From CAWIHS01 sp963836005 (GTDB lineage: Bacteria > Pseudomonadota > Gammaproteobacteria > GRL18), in assembly GCA_963836005.1 (NCBI GenBank), contig CAWIHS010000006.1:434001-498000 (forward strand): a stretch of DNA of 64,000 bases, in the 5' to 3' direction. The translations under genes were made by a program, and so were the position numbers. The notes under the pieces are model-generated. The model did not search any database. It saw only the letters and a list, made by a program, of their open reading frames with translations, and was not told the origin of the DNA. Position 1 is the first letter of the stretch. Every line of letters begins with the position of its first letter. This document shows positions 37,720 to 45,607 of this stretch, piece after piece.

Positions 37720-37941
37720 GTAACTACTCAGCGAATTTAAGATTTTCACTGAGTGCTTGATATCAGGTGTTTATGGAAGAAGTGTATGTGGCATGGATGC
37801 CACATCCAAGCCTACATGGATGTATTCACGGCGCCTTCTGGGCAGGTAATTGCTCCATGCATAACCTGCATTTCCCACATCCATGTGGGTCAATAAATAC
37901 CTGATATCAAGCACGATCTTAGACATACGCTGAGTAGTTAC
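37720..37941. mobile_element. Family C MITE, complete copy with 8-bp target duplication
   Basis: The 222-bp element starts GTAACTACTCAGCG and ends CGCTGAGTAGTTAC, a perfect 14-bp terminal inverted repeat. Weaker symmetry extends inwards to GCTTGATATCAGG and CCTGATATCAAGC. It is flanked by TGTCGATG on both sides (37712-37719 and 37942-37949), a clean 8-bp target duplication. No coding capacity. It lies in the leader region of the hao-like gene. Confidence 0.9.
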
Positions 37942-38184
37942 TGTCGATGAATAATATAACAATAATTTTTTAGAGTTTGAGCTTTATCTTAGAAAAGATT
38001 TTTTTAATCTCTGATATTTGATTTATATTCCACACGTATGTAGAGCAAAGCATCTGCTTACTGGATGTGCTGAATGATAACAGATTGAAGGTTAATTTTT
38101 TTCCGGCTTACGGCCGAGGGTAGGCGGTTGTCCAGGCATTTGTATGCCTGTCAATATAATAATGCTTAAATAAAGGGGCATACT

Positions 38185-39705
38185 ATGTTTCATGAGAGAA
38201 GGATTCAAGTGAAGAAAAAACGCTGGCAGGGGACGTTTGCCGGTATGGTGGCAATTGTTGCAATGGTGCTGCAATTCAGTACAGCTGAAGCAGCAAGGCC
38301 GAAAGGAGAAATTGGCACCGACTGGGGTGATCCGAAAGGCAAGGAATGTGTCGAATGTCACTGGCAGGAAACGCCGGGACTTAATATGCAGTGGAATCAG
38401 AGCCAGCATGGTCAGAGCGGTGTGAATTGCCTGGATTGCCACAAAGCAGAAAAAGGCGACATAGACGCGTATGAGCATGAAGGGCAGATGATAGCAACTA
38501 TTGTCTCTCCGAAAGATTGCTCTAATTGTCATGCAACAGAATTTGAAGAGATGGATGGTTCACACCATGCGCATGCCGGCAGAATCCTGGCTTCTCTGGA
38601 TAACCTGCTGGGTGAGGTTGTGGGCGGCCCGGAAGCAGTAATTGTGGGTTGTCGTCAATGTCATGGTGCCAAAGTAGAGATTGGCGACGACGGTAAACCA
38701 ACTGGTGATACCTGGCCAAATACCGGTATTGGCCGTCTTAATCCTGACGGTAGTGAAGGTTCATGCACCGCATGTCATGGCCGTCATCGATTCTCCAAAG
38801 CTCAGGCACGTACACCTGATACCTGTGGTAAATGCCATATCGGCCCTGACCATCCTCAACTGGAAGTTTATAATGAATCCAAACATGGTATTACCTATAG
38901 AGCTTTTGTCAATGAAATGAACCTCGATTCTGACAAATGGGTGGCAGGAATTGATTATAATGCAGCTCCTACCTGTGCAACCTGTCATATGAGTCGCGGC
39001 GGCAAGGAAGGTAAAACCCATAACGTAGGTGACCGCATTTCCTGGAATTTACGTTCGCCTATCTCCAAGAAAATCAATCTGGTTAGATTAGATAATGGTC
39101 AGGAATACGATATTCCTGGTGCAGATGCCGCTTTACCTGAAATTGGTTCCTCACCTGAGAAAGCCAAAGGTGCAAAAGTGGTAGAAGTTCTGACATGGCA
39201 GGACCGCCGTGCGAAAATGCAGTCTGTCTGCACCGCCTGTCATACTGATGGTGTGATTAAAGGCCATTATTCTCAGATGGATAATGCGATTGGGCTATAT
39301 AATGATAAATTTGCTAAGCCGCTGGCTGCTATTATGGGTGATTTAAAGAAAGGCGGCTACATTACGCCGACTCCATTTGATGATCCTATTGACTGGGTAT
39401 GGTGGGAAATCTGGCATCATGAAGGTCGTGTGGCTCGTCACGGTGCGGCAATGATGGGTCCTGATTATGCATGGTGGCATGGTCTTTATGAAGTAGCAAA
39501 GCATACCTATTTTGAATTCATTCCTGAAATGAGAGAAGCCGTGATTAAAAAAGACGGTAACGAAGAGTATGCAGAAGTGTTACTTGAAACTCATCTTAAA
39601 CCAATTCCTGGTCATGCCTGGTATTTTGATGGCATGAGTAAAGAAGCGCTCGATCAGGTCCGCAAGGGTTTTGAAGAACGCTATGGAAAAGGTTCAATGA
39701 AGTAA
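38185..39705 (+). CDS. hao: Octaheme cytochrome c of the hydroxylamine oxidoreductase family
   Basis: A 506-residue exported protein with a signal peptide ending STAEA and eight CXXCH haem sites at residues 55, 82, 112, 156, 194, 214, 264 and 349. The layout, with the eighth haem after a long gap and a haem-free helical C-terminus (WHHEGRVARHGAAMMGPDYAWW), is that of HAO-family proteins. The family oxidises hydroxylamine in nitrifiers and methanotrophs; relatives in other bacteria reduce nitrite or hydroxylamine. Whether the cross-linking Tyr of nitrifier HAO is present cannot be decided by eye. No C-terminal membrane anchor and no NapC/NrfH-type partner follow. AAAGGGG precedes the ATG; a GTG at 38209 with AAGGA is an equal alternative. 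The protein is a client of the flanking ccm genes. Confidence 0.9.
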   Translation: MFHERRIQVKKKRWQGTFAGMVAIVAMVLQFSTAEAARPKGEIGTDWGDPKGKECVECHWQETPGLNMQWNQSQHGQSGVNCLDCHKAEKGDIDAYEHEGQMIATIVSPKDCSNCHATEFEEMDGSHHAHAGRILASLDNLLGEVVGGPEAVIVGCRQCHGAKVEIGDDGKPTGDTWPNTGIGRLNPDGSEGSCTACHGRHRFSKAQARTPDTCGKCHIGPDHPQLEVYNESKHGITYRAFVNEMNLDSDKWVAGIDYNAAPTCATCHMSRGGKEGKTHNVGDRISWNLRSPISKKINLVRLDNGQEYDIPGADAALPEIGSSPEKAKGAKVVEVLTWQDRRAKMQSVCTACHTDGVIKGHYSQMDNAIGLYNDKFAKPLAAIMGDLKKGGYITPTPFDDPIDWVWWEIWHHEGRVARHGAAMMGPDYAWWHGLYEVAKHTYFEFIPEMREAVIKKDGNEEYAEVLLETHLKPIPGHAWYFDGMSKEALDQVRKGFEERYGKGSMK

Positions 39706-39719
39706 TTCCATTCTGACCT

Positions 39720-39768
39720 GGCCATCCTCTTATGAACAGGCAATATCTGTTCTCACAGGGGATGGCCC
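39720..39768 (+). terminator. Two-part hairpin between the hao-like and TPR genes
   Basis: Outer arms GGCCATCC and GGATGGCC enclose inner arms GAACAG and CTGTTC. No strong T run follows. It may attenuate or stabilise the hao transcript and give the TPR gene a lower level. Confidence 0.5.
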
Positions 39769-39808
39769 GCTTTATAACGTCATTCAAGTCAAAAGTTTGA
39801 GTAAATCT

Positions 39809-39853
39809 TCTCGAGTAAGAGATTCTCGATTAAGAAGATCTCGATTAGAATAT
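39809..39853 (+). repeat. Three 15-bp tandem repeats before the TPR gene
   Basis: Units begin TCTCGAGTAAGA (39809), TCTCGATTAAGA (39824) and TCTCGATTAGAA (39839). They share the GATTA word with the 23-bp repeats at 40355. Confidence 0.7.
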
Positions 39854-39873
39854 AGTTGAGCAGGTGTATTAAT

Positions 39874-40341
39874 ATGTTAAACAGATTTGTGTTGTTGTGC
39901 GGTTTTCTCTTCTTGTCTGCATTGGTTTTTGCCTCTGCCGATGCAAAAAATCCGCTTCAACAGGGGGATGAATTTTATGCCAAAGGTGATGTAAAAACAG
40001 CTTTAAATTTCTATGAACAAGCTGTCCAGAAAAATCCTGATTCAGCTCAAATCTGGTTTAAACTGGCTCGGACCCAGATGGTTAGCAACCAATATCTGGC
40101 CAGTGTAAAGAGCTATCAGAAATCTATTACGCTGGATCACAATAATGCCCTGGCATTTATCGGCATGGCTATTACCTATTTGCACCTGGGTCAATACAAC
40201 CATGCTAGAGCTTCACTGCAAGAAGCGGCCCGCATAGATCCAAGTAAACAGGCAGAAGTTGATAAAGTGCTATTGCAGCTGGATAACCGGTTAAAAAGCA
40301 TGGAAAGCAGTACTTCCAAAGCCACTTATTCTGCTCACTGA
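39874..40341 (+). CDS. Exported TPR protein in the hao cassette
   Basis: A 155-residue protein with a signal peptide (MLNRFVLLCGFLFLSALVF, ending ADA) and about three tetratricopeptide repeats: GDEFYAKGDVKTALNFYEQA, SAQIWFKLARTQMVSNQYLA and NALAFIGMAITYLHLGQYNH. The ATG at 39874 is preferred over an upstream TTG because AGGT lies seven bases before it and the signal peptide starts there. TPR proteins are scaffolds. Here it may help assemble or dock the HAO-like protein and the diheme cytochrome in the periplasm, in the way CcmI and NrfG-type TPRs present apocytochromes. That role is inferred from context only. Confidence 0.8.
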   Translation: MLNRFVLLCGFLFLSALVFASADAKNPLQQGDEFYAKGDVKTALNFYEQAVQKNPDSAQIWFKLARTQMVSNQYLASVKSYQKSITLDHNNALAFIGMAITYLHLGQYNHARASLQEAARIDPSKQAEVDKVLLQLDNRLKSMESSTSKATYSAH

Positions 40342-40354
40342 ATTGAATCGATAA

Positions 40355-40541
40355 TTGATGACTCTTGATTAAACGTGTTGATGACTCTTGATTAAAACGG
40401 TTGATGACTCTTGATTAGACAATGGTTGATGACTCTTGATTAAATGGGTTGATGACTCTTAATTAAATGGGTTGATGACTCTTGATTAAAAGGGTTGATG
40501 ACTCTTGATTAAATGGGTTGAAGACTCTTTTGATTTTGAAT
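40355..40541 (+). repeat. Eight 23-bp tandem repeats before the diheme cytochrome gene
   Basis: Units start with TTGATGACTCTTGATTAA at 40355, 40378, 40401, 40426, 40449, 40472, 40495 and 40518. The spacing is 23 bp except one step of 25. The last unit is diverged. No spacers of variable sequence occur, so this is not a CRISPR. The array fills nearly the whole gap between the TPR and cytochrome genes. Confidence 0.95.
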
Positions 40542-40594
40542 TAAGAATGAGCATTTTTCGTGTTCTATGATTGAACACCGAAGGAGATTTCTAC

Positions 40595-41182
40595 ATGAAG
40601 ATTAAAAATATGGGGCTTGGGCTGCTTGCAGCCGGGGTTCTTTTTAGTGGTAACGCTTTTTCAGATGGACCGAGCAGTGCAAGTATGCTGGCCAATACCT
40701 GTGCCGGCTGTCATGGAACCAATGGCGCCAGTGCCGGTGATTCAATGCCTATAGTCGGCGGCCTGGACAAGCGTTTTCTGGCTGAAATACTCACCCAGTT
40801 TAAGACCGGTGAGCGTGATTCCACTATTATGGGACGTATCATGCGTGGATATTCTGATCTGGAAATTCAGGCAATTGCCAGTCATATGGGCAAACAGGAA
40901 TGGGTTTCCAGTAATTCTAAAGTTAACCAGGCGCTGGTTAAACAGGGTCAGGAAATACATGATTCTCAATGTAAGACCTGCCATAAAGAGAATGGTATTG
41001 AGCAGGATGATGAAACACCTCGTCTTGCTGGGCAATGGCCGGATTACACTCAATATATGCTGTATCGTTTCCATGATATTGGGTCCCCGGCAAGTCAGCC
41101 GCGGAAAATGCGTAAGCGTGTACAAAAATTGTCACAGGAAGAGCTGGATGCACTGGCTGATTTCTATGCGGCGCAGAAATAA
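40595..41182 (+). CDS. fccA: Diheme c4-type cytochrome (FccA-like)
   Basis: A 195-residue exported protein with a signal peptide ending NAFS and two c-type haem motifs, CAGCH (residues 36-40) and CKTCH (126-130), one in each half, as in cytochrome c4 and in the diheme subunit of flavocytochrome c sulfide dehydrogenase. Axial Met candidates lie after each haem (IMRGYSDLE and RKMRKRV). AAGGAG precedes the ATG at 40595. Twelve bases separate it from the flavoprotein gene, so the two form a transcription unit and probably a complex. It could accept electrons from the flavoprotein and also from the upstream octaheme protein. Confidence 0.85.
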   Translation: MKIKNMGLGLLAAGVLFSGNAFSDGPSSASMLANTCAGCHGTNGASAGDSMPIVGGLDKRFLAEILTQFKTGERDSTIMGRIMRGYSDLEIQAIASHMGKQEWVSSNSKVNQALVKQGQEIHDSQCKTCHKENGIEQDDETPRLAGQWPDYTQYMLYRFHDIGSPASQPRKMRKRVQKLSQEELDALADFYAAQK

Positions 41183-41193
41183 GGAGTATAGCG

Positions 41194-42477
41194 ATGTCAA
41201 AAATTACACGTAGAACGTTTATCCAGGCGACTGGTTTAGTCACTGCATCAGGACTGATGGGTGTGCCGGCGATCAGTTCAGCCAAAAAGAAAGCCAGAGT
41301 TGTTATTGTTGGTGGTGGTTACGGCGGCGCGATTGCTGCCAAATATATCAAAATGGCTGATCCTGATATTGAGGTCAGACTGATTGATAAAAATACCAGT
41401 TATGTTTCCTGCCCGCTAAGTAACGAAGTGCTCTCGGGCGAACGCAACATTGATACTCTGACATTCAATTATAATGCAATGAGCAAAAACCATGGCGTGG
41501 TGTTTGTGAAAAATGAAATTACAGAGGTTAATGCAGCCAAGAAATACATTAAAGGCAAGGATGGTTCAAAATATAACTATGACAAGTTAATTATCTCTCC
41601 AGGCGTGAGCTTTAAATGGGATGCTTATGATGGATACAGTGAAGCCATAGCTAATAAGGAGATGCCGCATGCCTGGAAAGCTGGAACTCAAACAACCTTA
41701 TTACGTCAGCAATTGACAGACATGAAGGATGGCGGTGTATGCTATATTGCGGCCCCGCCAAATCCGTTTCGCTGTCCCCCTGGGCCTTATGAAAGAGCAG
41801 CGCAAATTGCCATGTACTTCAAGCATCATAAGCCAAAGTCAAAAGTGATCATCCTTGATGCCAAAGACAAGTTTTCCAAGCAGGGGCTATTCCAGCAAGG
41901 CTGGAAACAACATTATGGTGACATGATCGAATGGGTGAGTGGTGCTGAAGGCGGTATCATCGAAGGCGTTGATGCAAAGAACATGTCTCTGATCGGACAG
42001 GTTGAAGAATATAAAGGCGAAGTGGTGAACATTATTCCACCACAAAAGGCAGGACATATTGCGCATGTCGCTGGCCTGGTTGATGATTCGGGCTGGTGTC
42101 CGGTTGATCAGAAAACTTTCGAGTCAACGATGCATAAAGATGTTCATGTGATTGGTGATGCCTGTATAGCCGGTAAAATGCCTAAATCAGGTTATGCTGC
42201 CAATTCACAGGCTAAAGTCTGTGCTGCTGCGGTAGTTGCTCAACTCAACGGCCTGACCCCAGGTGAACCTTCATATGTCAACACCTGCTACAGTATCGTT
42301 GCACCTGAACACGGGTTTTCGGTTGCTGCGGTTTATCGATTAGAGGATGGCAATATTGTGCCGGTCAAAGGTGCGGGTGGTTTGTCGCCTATGGATGCCA
42401 GTAAAGAGACGCGTGCCATTGAAGTGCAATATGCTCTGGGGTGGTTCAAGAATATTACCGCGGATATGTTTACCTGA
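41194..42477 (+). CDS. fccB: Flavocytochrome c sulfide dehydrogenase-type flavoprotein
   Basis: A 427-residue FAD protein with a twin-arginine signal (TRRTFIQATGLVTASG) and an FAD-binding VVIVGGGYGG motif (residues 36-45). It has the FCSD-type sequence NPFRCPPGPYERAAQ and a C-terminal FCSD flavin-binding domain with NTCYSIVAPEHGFSV. Cys194 and Cys365 correspond to the redox disulfide of Allochromatium FccB. The NAD-independent enzyme oxidises sulfide to sulfur or polysulfide in the periplasm and passes electrons to the diheme cytochrome. Several FccB-like proteins exist whose substrate is not sulfide, so the link to the HAO-like protein leaves the substrate open. A strong terminator follows at 42555. 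Confidence 0.88.
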   Translation: MSKITRRTFIQATGLVTASGLMGVPAISSAKKKARVVIVGGGYGGAIAAKYIKMADPDIEVRLIDKNTSYVSCPLSNEVLSGERNIDTLTFNYNAMSKNHGVVFVKNEITEVNAAKKYIKGKDGSKYNYDKLIISPGVSFKWDAYDGYSEAIANKEMPHAWKAGTQTTLLRQQLTDMKDGGVCYIAAPPNPFRCPPGPYERAAQIAMYFKHHKPKSKVIILDAKDKFSKQGLFQQGWKQHYGDMIEWVSGAEGGIIEGVDAKNMSLIGQVEEYKGEVVNIIPPQKAGHIAHVAGLVDDSGWCPVDQKTFESTMHKDVHVIGDACIAGKMPKSGYAANSQAKVCAAAVVAQLNGLTPGEPSYVNTCYSIVAPEHGFSVAAVYRLEDGNIVPVKGAGGLSPMDASKETRAIEVQYALGWFKNITADMFT

Positions 42478-42554
42478 GTCCCTTAAATATGCCTGTAAGG
42501 GAGTGAGCACTGTATGAACACCCGTACAGGTTAATATTTTTCATCGTCATTAGT

Positions 42555-42584
42555 AAGCTGGTTTTTAATTAAGCCAGCTTTTTT
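42555..42584 (+). terminator. Rho-independent terminator after fccB
   Basis: AAGCTGG and CCAGCTT pair around an AT-rich loop and are followed by six T bases. It ends the cytochrome/flavoprotein unit. Confidence 0.85.
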
Positions 42585-42611
42585 ATTGTAAACTTAAGCT
42601 TCTTTTACACA

Positions 42612-43835
42612 TTGCTAAATACCTTCACTTTATTCCTTCTGTTTATCCTCATCAGCGGATTTTCTTCTGCACAGGAAAGCACTCCTGCGGCCGATTGTCT
42701 GCTGCAGCTTGAAGAGCAATCAAGACTGATAAAAGCCTGTCAGGTGAATCAGGTACTGCCCGATGCATGTGAAAAATATTTACAACCTTCAGTATTGAGC
42801 ACTCTAGAGTGTTCACAACAAGGTGCGGCGCTTGAACAGATTAATCAGGCCATTTTACGCGGAGAAGCTTCAGTCAAAGGCAACCCCGCTGACAGTCCTT
42901 ACGAAATCCTCAGAAAAACACTGCTGAAAACGCCTTATTTCATTACGCCTGAAAAAATTAACTTTATGGCTTACTCAAAACAATGTGAAGAAAACAAGCA
43001 AAAGCTTTATCAGATGATCGCAACATCGGTTAAAGATGGACAGGCAAAATTTATTTTAACTCCTTTGCCGCCGACCAGTTGCCTGGCTATTACCAACCTG
43101 GAAAAGAAACGTCCGGTTATATCCCCAGCACAACTTGAAAAGCTTAAATCCGGTTTTTATCTGCATAAGCAGCCTGCTGCGGTAGTTACTTATGAAAATA
43201 TAGAAGCCAGGATCGTCGATTCCTACAGTGAGGCAGGTGACTTTTTTACCCAAATGAGCAGACAGGTAAGACTGACTATTAATACCGTGCCTGCAGATGC
43301 AAAGATTAAAATTTCAACGATCAAGCGGCCCTATAAAAAAGGCATGAAATTAAATGTCGGAAAATATAAAGTGCAGGTCTCCAGCCCTACCTATGTTACT
43401 GAAAATATTGACGTTGAGCTCAGGGACAAAGACAGCACAATTGATATTACACTTATATCATCAATAGAAACACTGCAATGCGACCCTGTAGGTAAAAATT
43501 TTCCGGTTGAATTTGTGAATCAATATCATCTGCAAAAAATTGACAACTGTAGCTATCAGATAAAAGCTGATCCTGGCGTAAAAACGCCGCTTAAATTTCT
43601 GGTGACACACAATAGTCATGCGGCAAAACGTTTATTGAAAGCCAGATTAAATATAGTGAATTATAATGCAGAGGAAAAAATTATTTCACAGGCAGAAGAT
43701 GAATTAGCTATAAGAATTAAAGCAATTGAACCAGGGACCAGTGGTATCAGTGATATTCCTGTAATGTCACAAAGTGAAGATGAAGGCAATATCAATGGTA
43801 TCATTATCCTCCTGGATGCCACCTTCAGTGATTAA
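42612..43835 (+). CDS. Exported PEGA-domain protein of unknown function
   Basis: A 407-residue protein starting at TTG with a signal peptide (LNTFTLFLLFILISGF, then SSAQ). The first 200 residues have several Cys and a helical composition (AADCLLQLEEQSRLIKACQ). Residues about 218-280 form a PEGA domain (LTINTVPADAKIKI, KGMKLNVGKYKVQVSSP, DSTIDITL), a beta-sandwich common in surface and periplasmic proteins. The C-terminal 120 residues are not recognised. No ribosome binding site is obvious, so the start is uncertain. Its place between the fccB-like gene and ccmB suggests a link to the cassette, but a terminator separates it from fccB. Confidence 0.75.
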   Translation: MLNTFTLFLLFILISGFSSAQESTPAADCLLQLEEQSRLIKACQVNQVLPDACEKYLQPSVLSTLECSQQGAALEQINQAILRGEASVKGNPADSPYEILRKTLLKTPYFITPEKINFMAYSKQCEENKQKLYQMIATSVKDGQAKFILTPLPPTSCLAITNLEKKRPVISPAQLEKLKSGFYLHKQPAAVVTYENIEARIVDSYSEAGDFFTQMSRQVRLTINTVPADAKIKISTIKRPYKKGMKLNVGKYKVQVSSPTYVTENIDVELRDKDSTIDITLISSIETLQCDPVGKNFPVEFVNQYHLQKIDNCSYQIKADPGVKTPLKFLVTHNSHAAKRLLKARLNIVNYNAEEKIISQAEDELAIRIKAIEPGTSGISDIPVMSQSEDEGNINGIIILLDATFSD

Positions 43836-43879
43836 AATAATTTACGTAACCACACAGCGTATCTATGATATTGCACTGA

Positions 43880-43918
43880 TAGCAAGCACGATAGGTTAGA
43901 TATGTTGAGTAGTTGCAT
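43880..43918 (+). repeat. Family C MITE right-end remnant
   Basis: GCAAGCACGATAGGTTAGA and TGTTGAGTAGTTGC are diverged matches to the right end of the 37720-37941 element. It lies just before ccmB. Confidence 0.55.
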
Positions 43919-44018
43919 TAGTTTTAAATGACCCGGGGTACTGGTCTCCGCAGCATTAACATTGTAGAATGATTTTTCGTTTGCTATGTCAATCCACTAA
44001 TTTTTCTGGGGTTTTTGA

Positions 44019-44687
44019 TTGTTTAAAGCTTTTATCAATTTAATCAAGCGTGATATGCGCTTAGCATTTAGACATAAGAGTGAAATTCTCAATCCACTGT
44101 TTTTTTTCGTTATTGTGGTGACGCTGTTTCCACTGGGTATCAGTCCGGAAAAACAGATTCTGGCACAAATCGGACCGGGCATTATCTGGGTCGCTGCGCT
44201 ATTATCAGCAATGCTTTCGCTGGAATCCTTATTTCGTTCGGATTTTGAAGACGGCACTCTTGAGTTGATGCTGTTGAGCGAATATCCTTTGCCTGTTCTG
44301 GTGCTGGCAAAAACAACCGTACATTGGCTGGTTACGGGATTACCTGTTATTTTATTCTCACCGTTACTTGGGACGGTTATGTTTCTTAGTTCAGATGCTA
44401 TCAGGACTCTGATGCTTACATTGTTGCTGGGCACGCCCATTTTGAGTCTTATCGGAGCCATTGGTATGGGACTGGTAGTGGCACTTAAACGGGGCGGAAT
44501 GCTGCTTTCCCTGCTGGTGCTGCCACTTTATATACCTGTGTTAATTTTTTCATCCAATGCTGTCGGCAGCAGCATGGCTGGCCTGTCGATTGCCGGTCAG
44601 CTCTATTTCCTGACCGCATTTCTGGTTTTCTGTATCACTCTGGCGCCCCTAGCCACCGCCGCCGCATTGAGGGTTAGTCTCGAATGA
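44019..44687 (+). CDS. ccmB: Haem exporter membrane subunit CcmB
   Basis: A 222-residue inner-membrane protein with six predicted helices, partner of CcmA. The N-terminus FINLIKRDMRLAFRHKSEIL and the block LESLFRSDFEDGTLELMLLS are characteristic. Translation probably starts at TTG (44019) with a GGGG-type site upstream. The stop overlaps the ccmC ATG by four bases. It begins the ccmBCDEFGHI block. Confidence 0.93.
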   Translation: MFKAFINLIKRDMRLAFRHKSEILNPLFFFVIVVTLFPLGISPEKQILAQIGPGIIWVAALLSAMLSLESLFRSDFEDGTLELMLLSEYPLPVLVLAKTTVHWLVTGLPVILFSPLLGTVMFLSSDAIRTLMLTLLLGTPILSLIGAIGMGLVVALKRGGMLLSLLVLPLYIPVLIFSSNAVGSSMAGLSIAGQLYFLTAFLVFCITLAPLATAAALRVSLE

Positions 44688-45436
44688 CAAATAAAGTAAT
44701 GACGTTTATTTATCAATTTGCTTCACCGAAGCATTTTTACCGCATCTCAGGCAAACTGATCCCCTGGCTGGGCCTGGCTACGGCCTTATTGATTATTGCC
44801 GGTACTATTGACGGTCTGTTTTTTGCTCCGGTAGATTATCAGCAGGGCGACAGTTACCGCATCATCTTTATCCACGTGCCCAGCGCCTGGATGTCAATGT
44901 TTATTTATATCGTGATGGCCAGTGCCGGTGCCATTGGCTTGATCTGGAAAATCAAACTGGCTCAGGTGGTTGCCAGCAGCAGTGCGCCGATTGGCGCGGC
45001 ATTTACTTTTTTAGCTCTGGTGACGGGCTCAATCTGGGGTAAGCCCATGTGGGGCGCCTGGTGGGTCTGGGATGCTCGTCTGACTTCAGAATTGATCCTG
45101 CTGTTTTTATATCTAGGGTTTATGGCACTTGAAGCGGCAATTGAAGATCCCAGAGCGGCGGCAAAAGCCTGTGCCATCCTGGCCATTGTCGGGGTAGTCA
45201 ATATTCCGATTATTCACTATTCGGTCGAATGGTGGAATACTCTGCATCAGGGAGCCACAGTCACTAAATTTGACAAGCCTTCAATCCATATCAGTATGCT
45301 GATACCACTATTATTGATGGCACTGGGTTTTAAACTTTATTATGCAACTGTTGTCTTAATGAGAGCACGTAATAAAGTGCTGGTAGCAGAGCAAAACAGC
45401 AAATGGGTGAGAGATGTTGTACAAAATCAGATATGA
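44684..45436 (+). CDS. ccmC: Haem handling protein CcmC
   Basis: A 250-residue six-helix membrane protein that attaches haem to CcmE. The tryptophan-rich WWD domain is WGKPMWGAWWVWDARLTSE, and the flanking haem-ligand His residues are in FIHVPSAWMSM and HYSVEWWNTLHQG. Length and motifs are normal. It overlaps ccmB by four bases (ATGA), so it is translationally coupled. Confidence 0.96.
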   Translation: MTNKVMTFIYQFASPKHFYRISGKLIPWLGLATALLIIAGTIDGLFFAPVDYQQGDSYRIIFIHVPSAWMSMFIYIVMASAGAIGLIWKIKLAQVVASSSAPIGAAFTFLALVTGSIWGKPMWGAWWVWDARLTSELILLFLYLGFMALEAAIEDPRAAAKACAILAIVGVVNIPIIHYSVEWWNTLHQGATVTKFDKPSIHISMLIPLLLMALGFKLYYATVVLMRARNKVLVAEQNSKWVRDVVQNQI

Positions 45437-45448
45437 GTGGTGGATGCT

Positions 45449-45607
45449 ATGAGTGAATGGTTTAATATGGGCGGTTATGGAGGCTATGTCTGGTCTTCCT
45501 ATGCACTGGCTCTGCTGGTCATGGGGTATACGTTTATTAAGCCCATGATAGACCGAAAAGCAGTGTTTAAAGAATTGACGATGAAATACCGCCGCGAGGA
45601 AAATTAA
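45449..45607 (+). CDS. ccmD: Small haem exporter protein CcmD
   Basis: A 52-residue one-helix protein, MSEWFNMGGYGGYVWSSYAL followed by a hydrophobic segment and a basic C-terminus (MKYRREEN). The GGYGGYVWSSYAL block is typical of CcmD, which helps release holo-CcmE from CcmABC. It sits 12 bases after ccmC, and its TAA overlaps the ccmE ATG (TAATG). Confidence 0.93.
   Translation: MSEWFNMGGYGGYVWSSYALALLVMGYTFIKPMIDRKAVFKELTMKYRREEN

Noticed and set aside
40355..40541. Possible CRISPR array
   Set aside because: Repeats are back to back with no variable spacers and no cas genes nearby.
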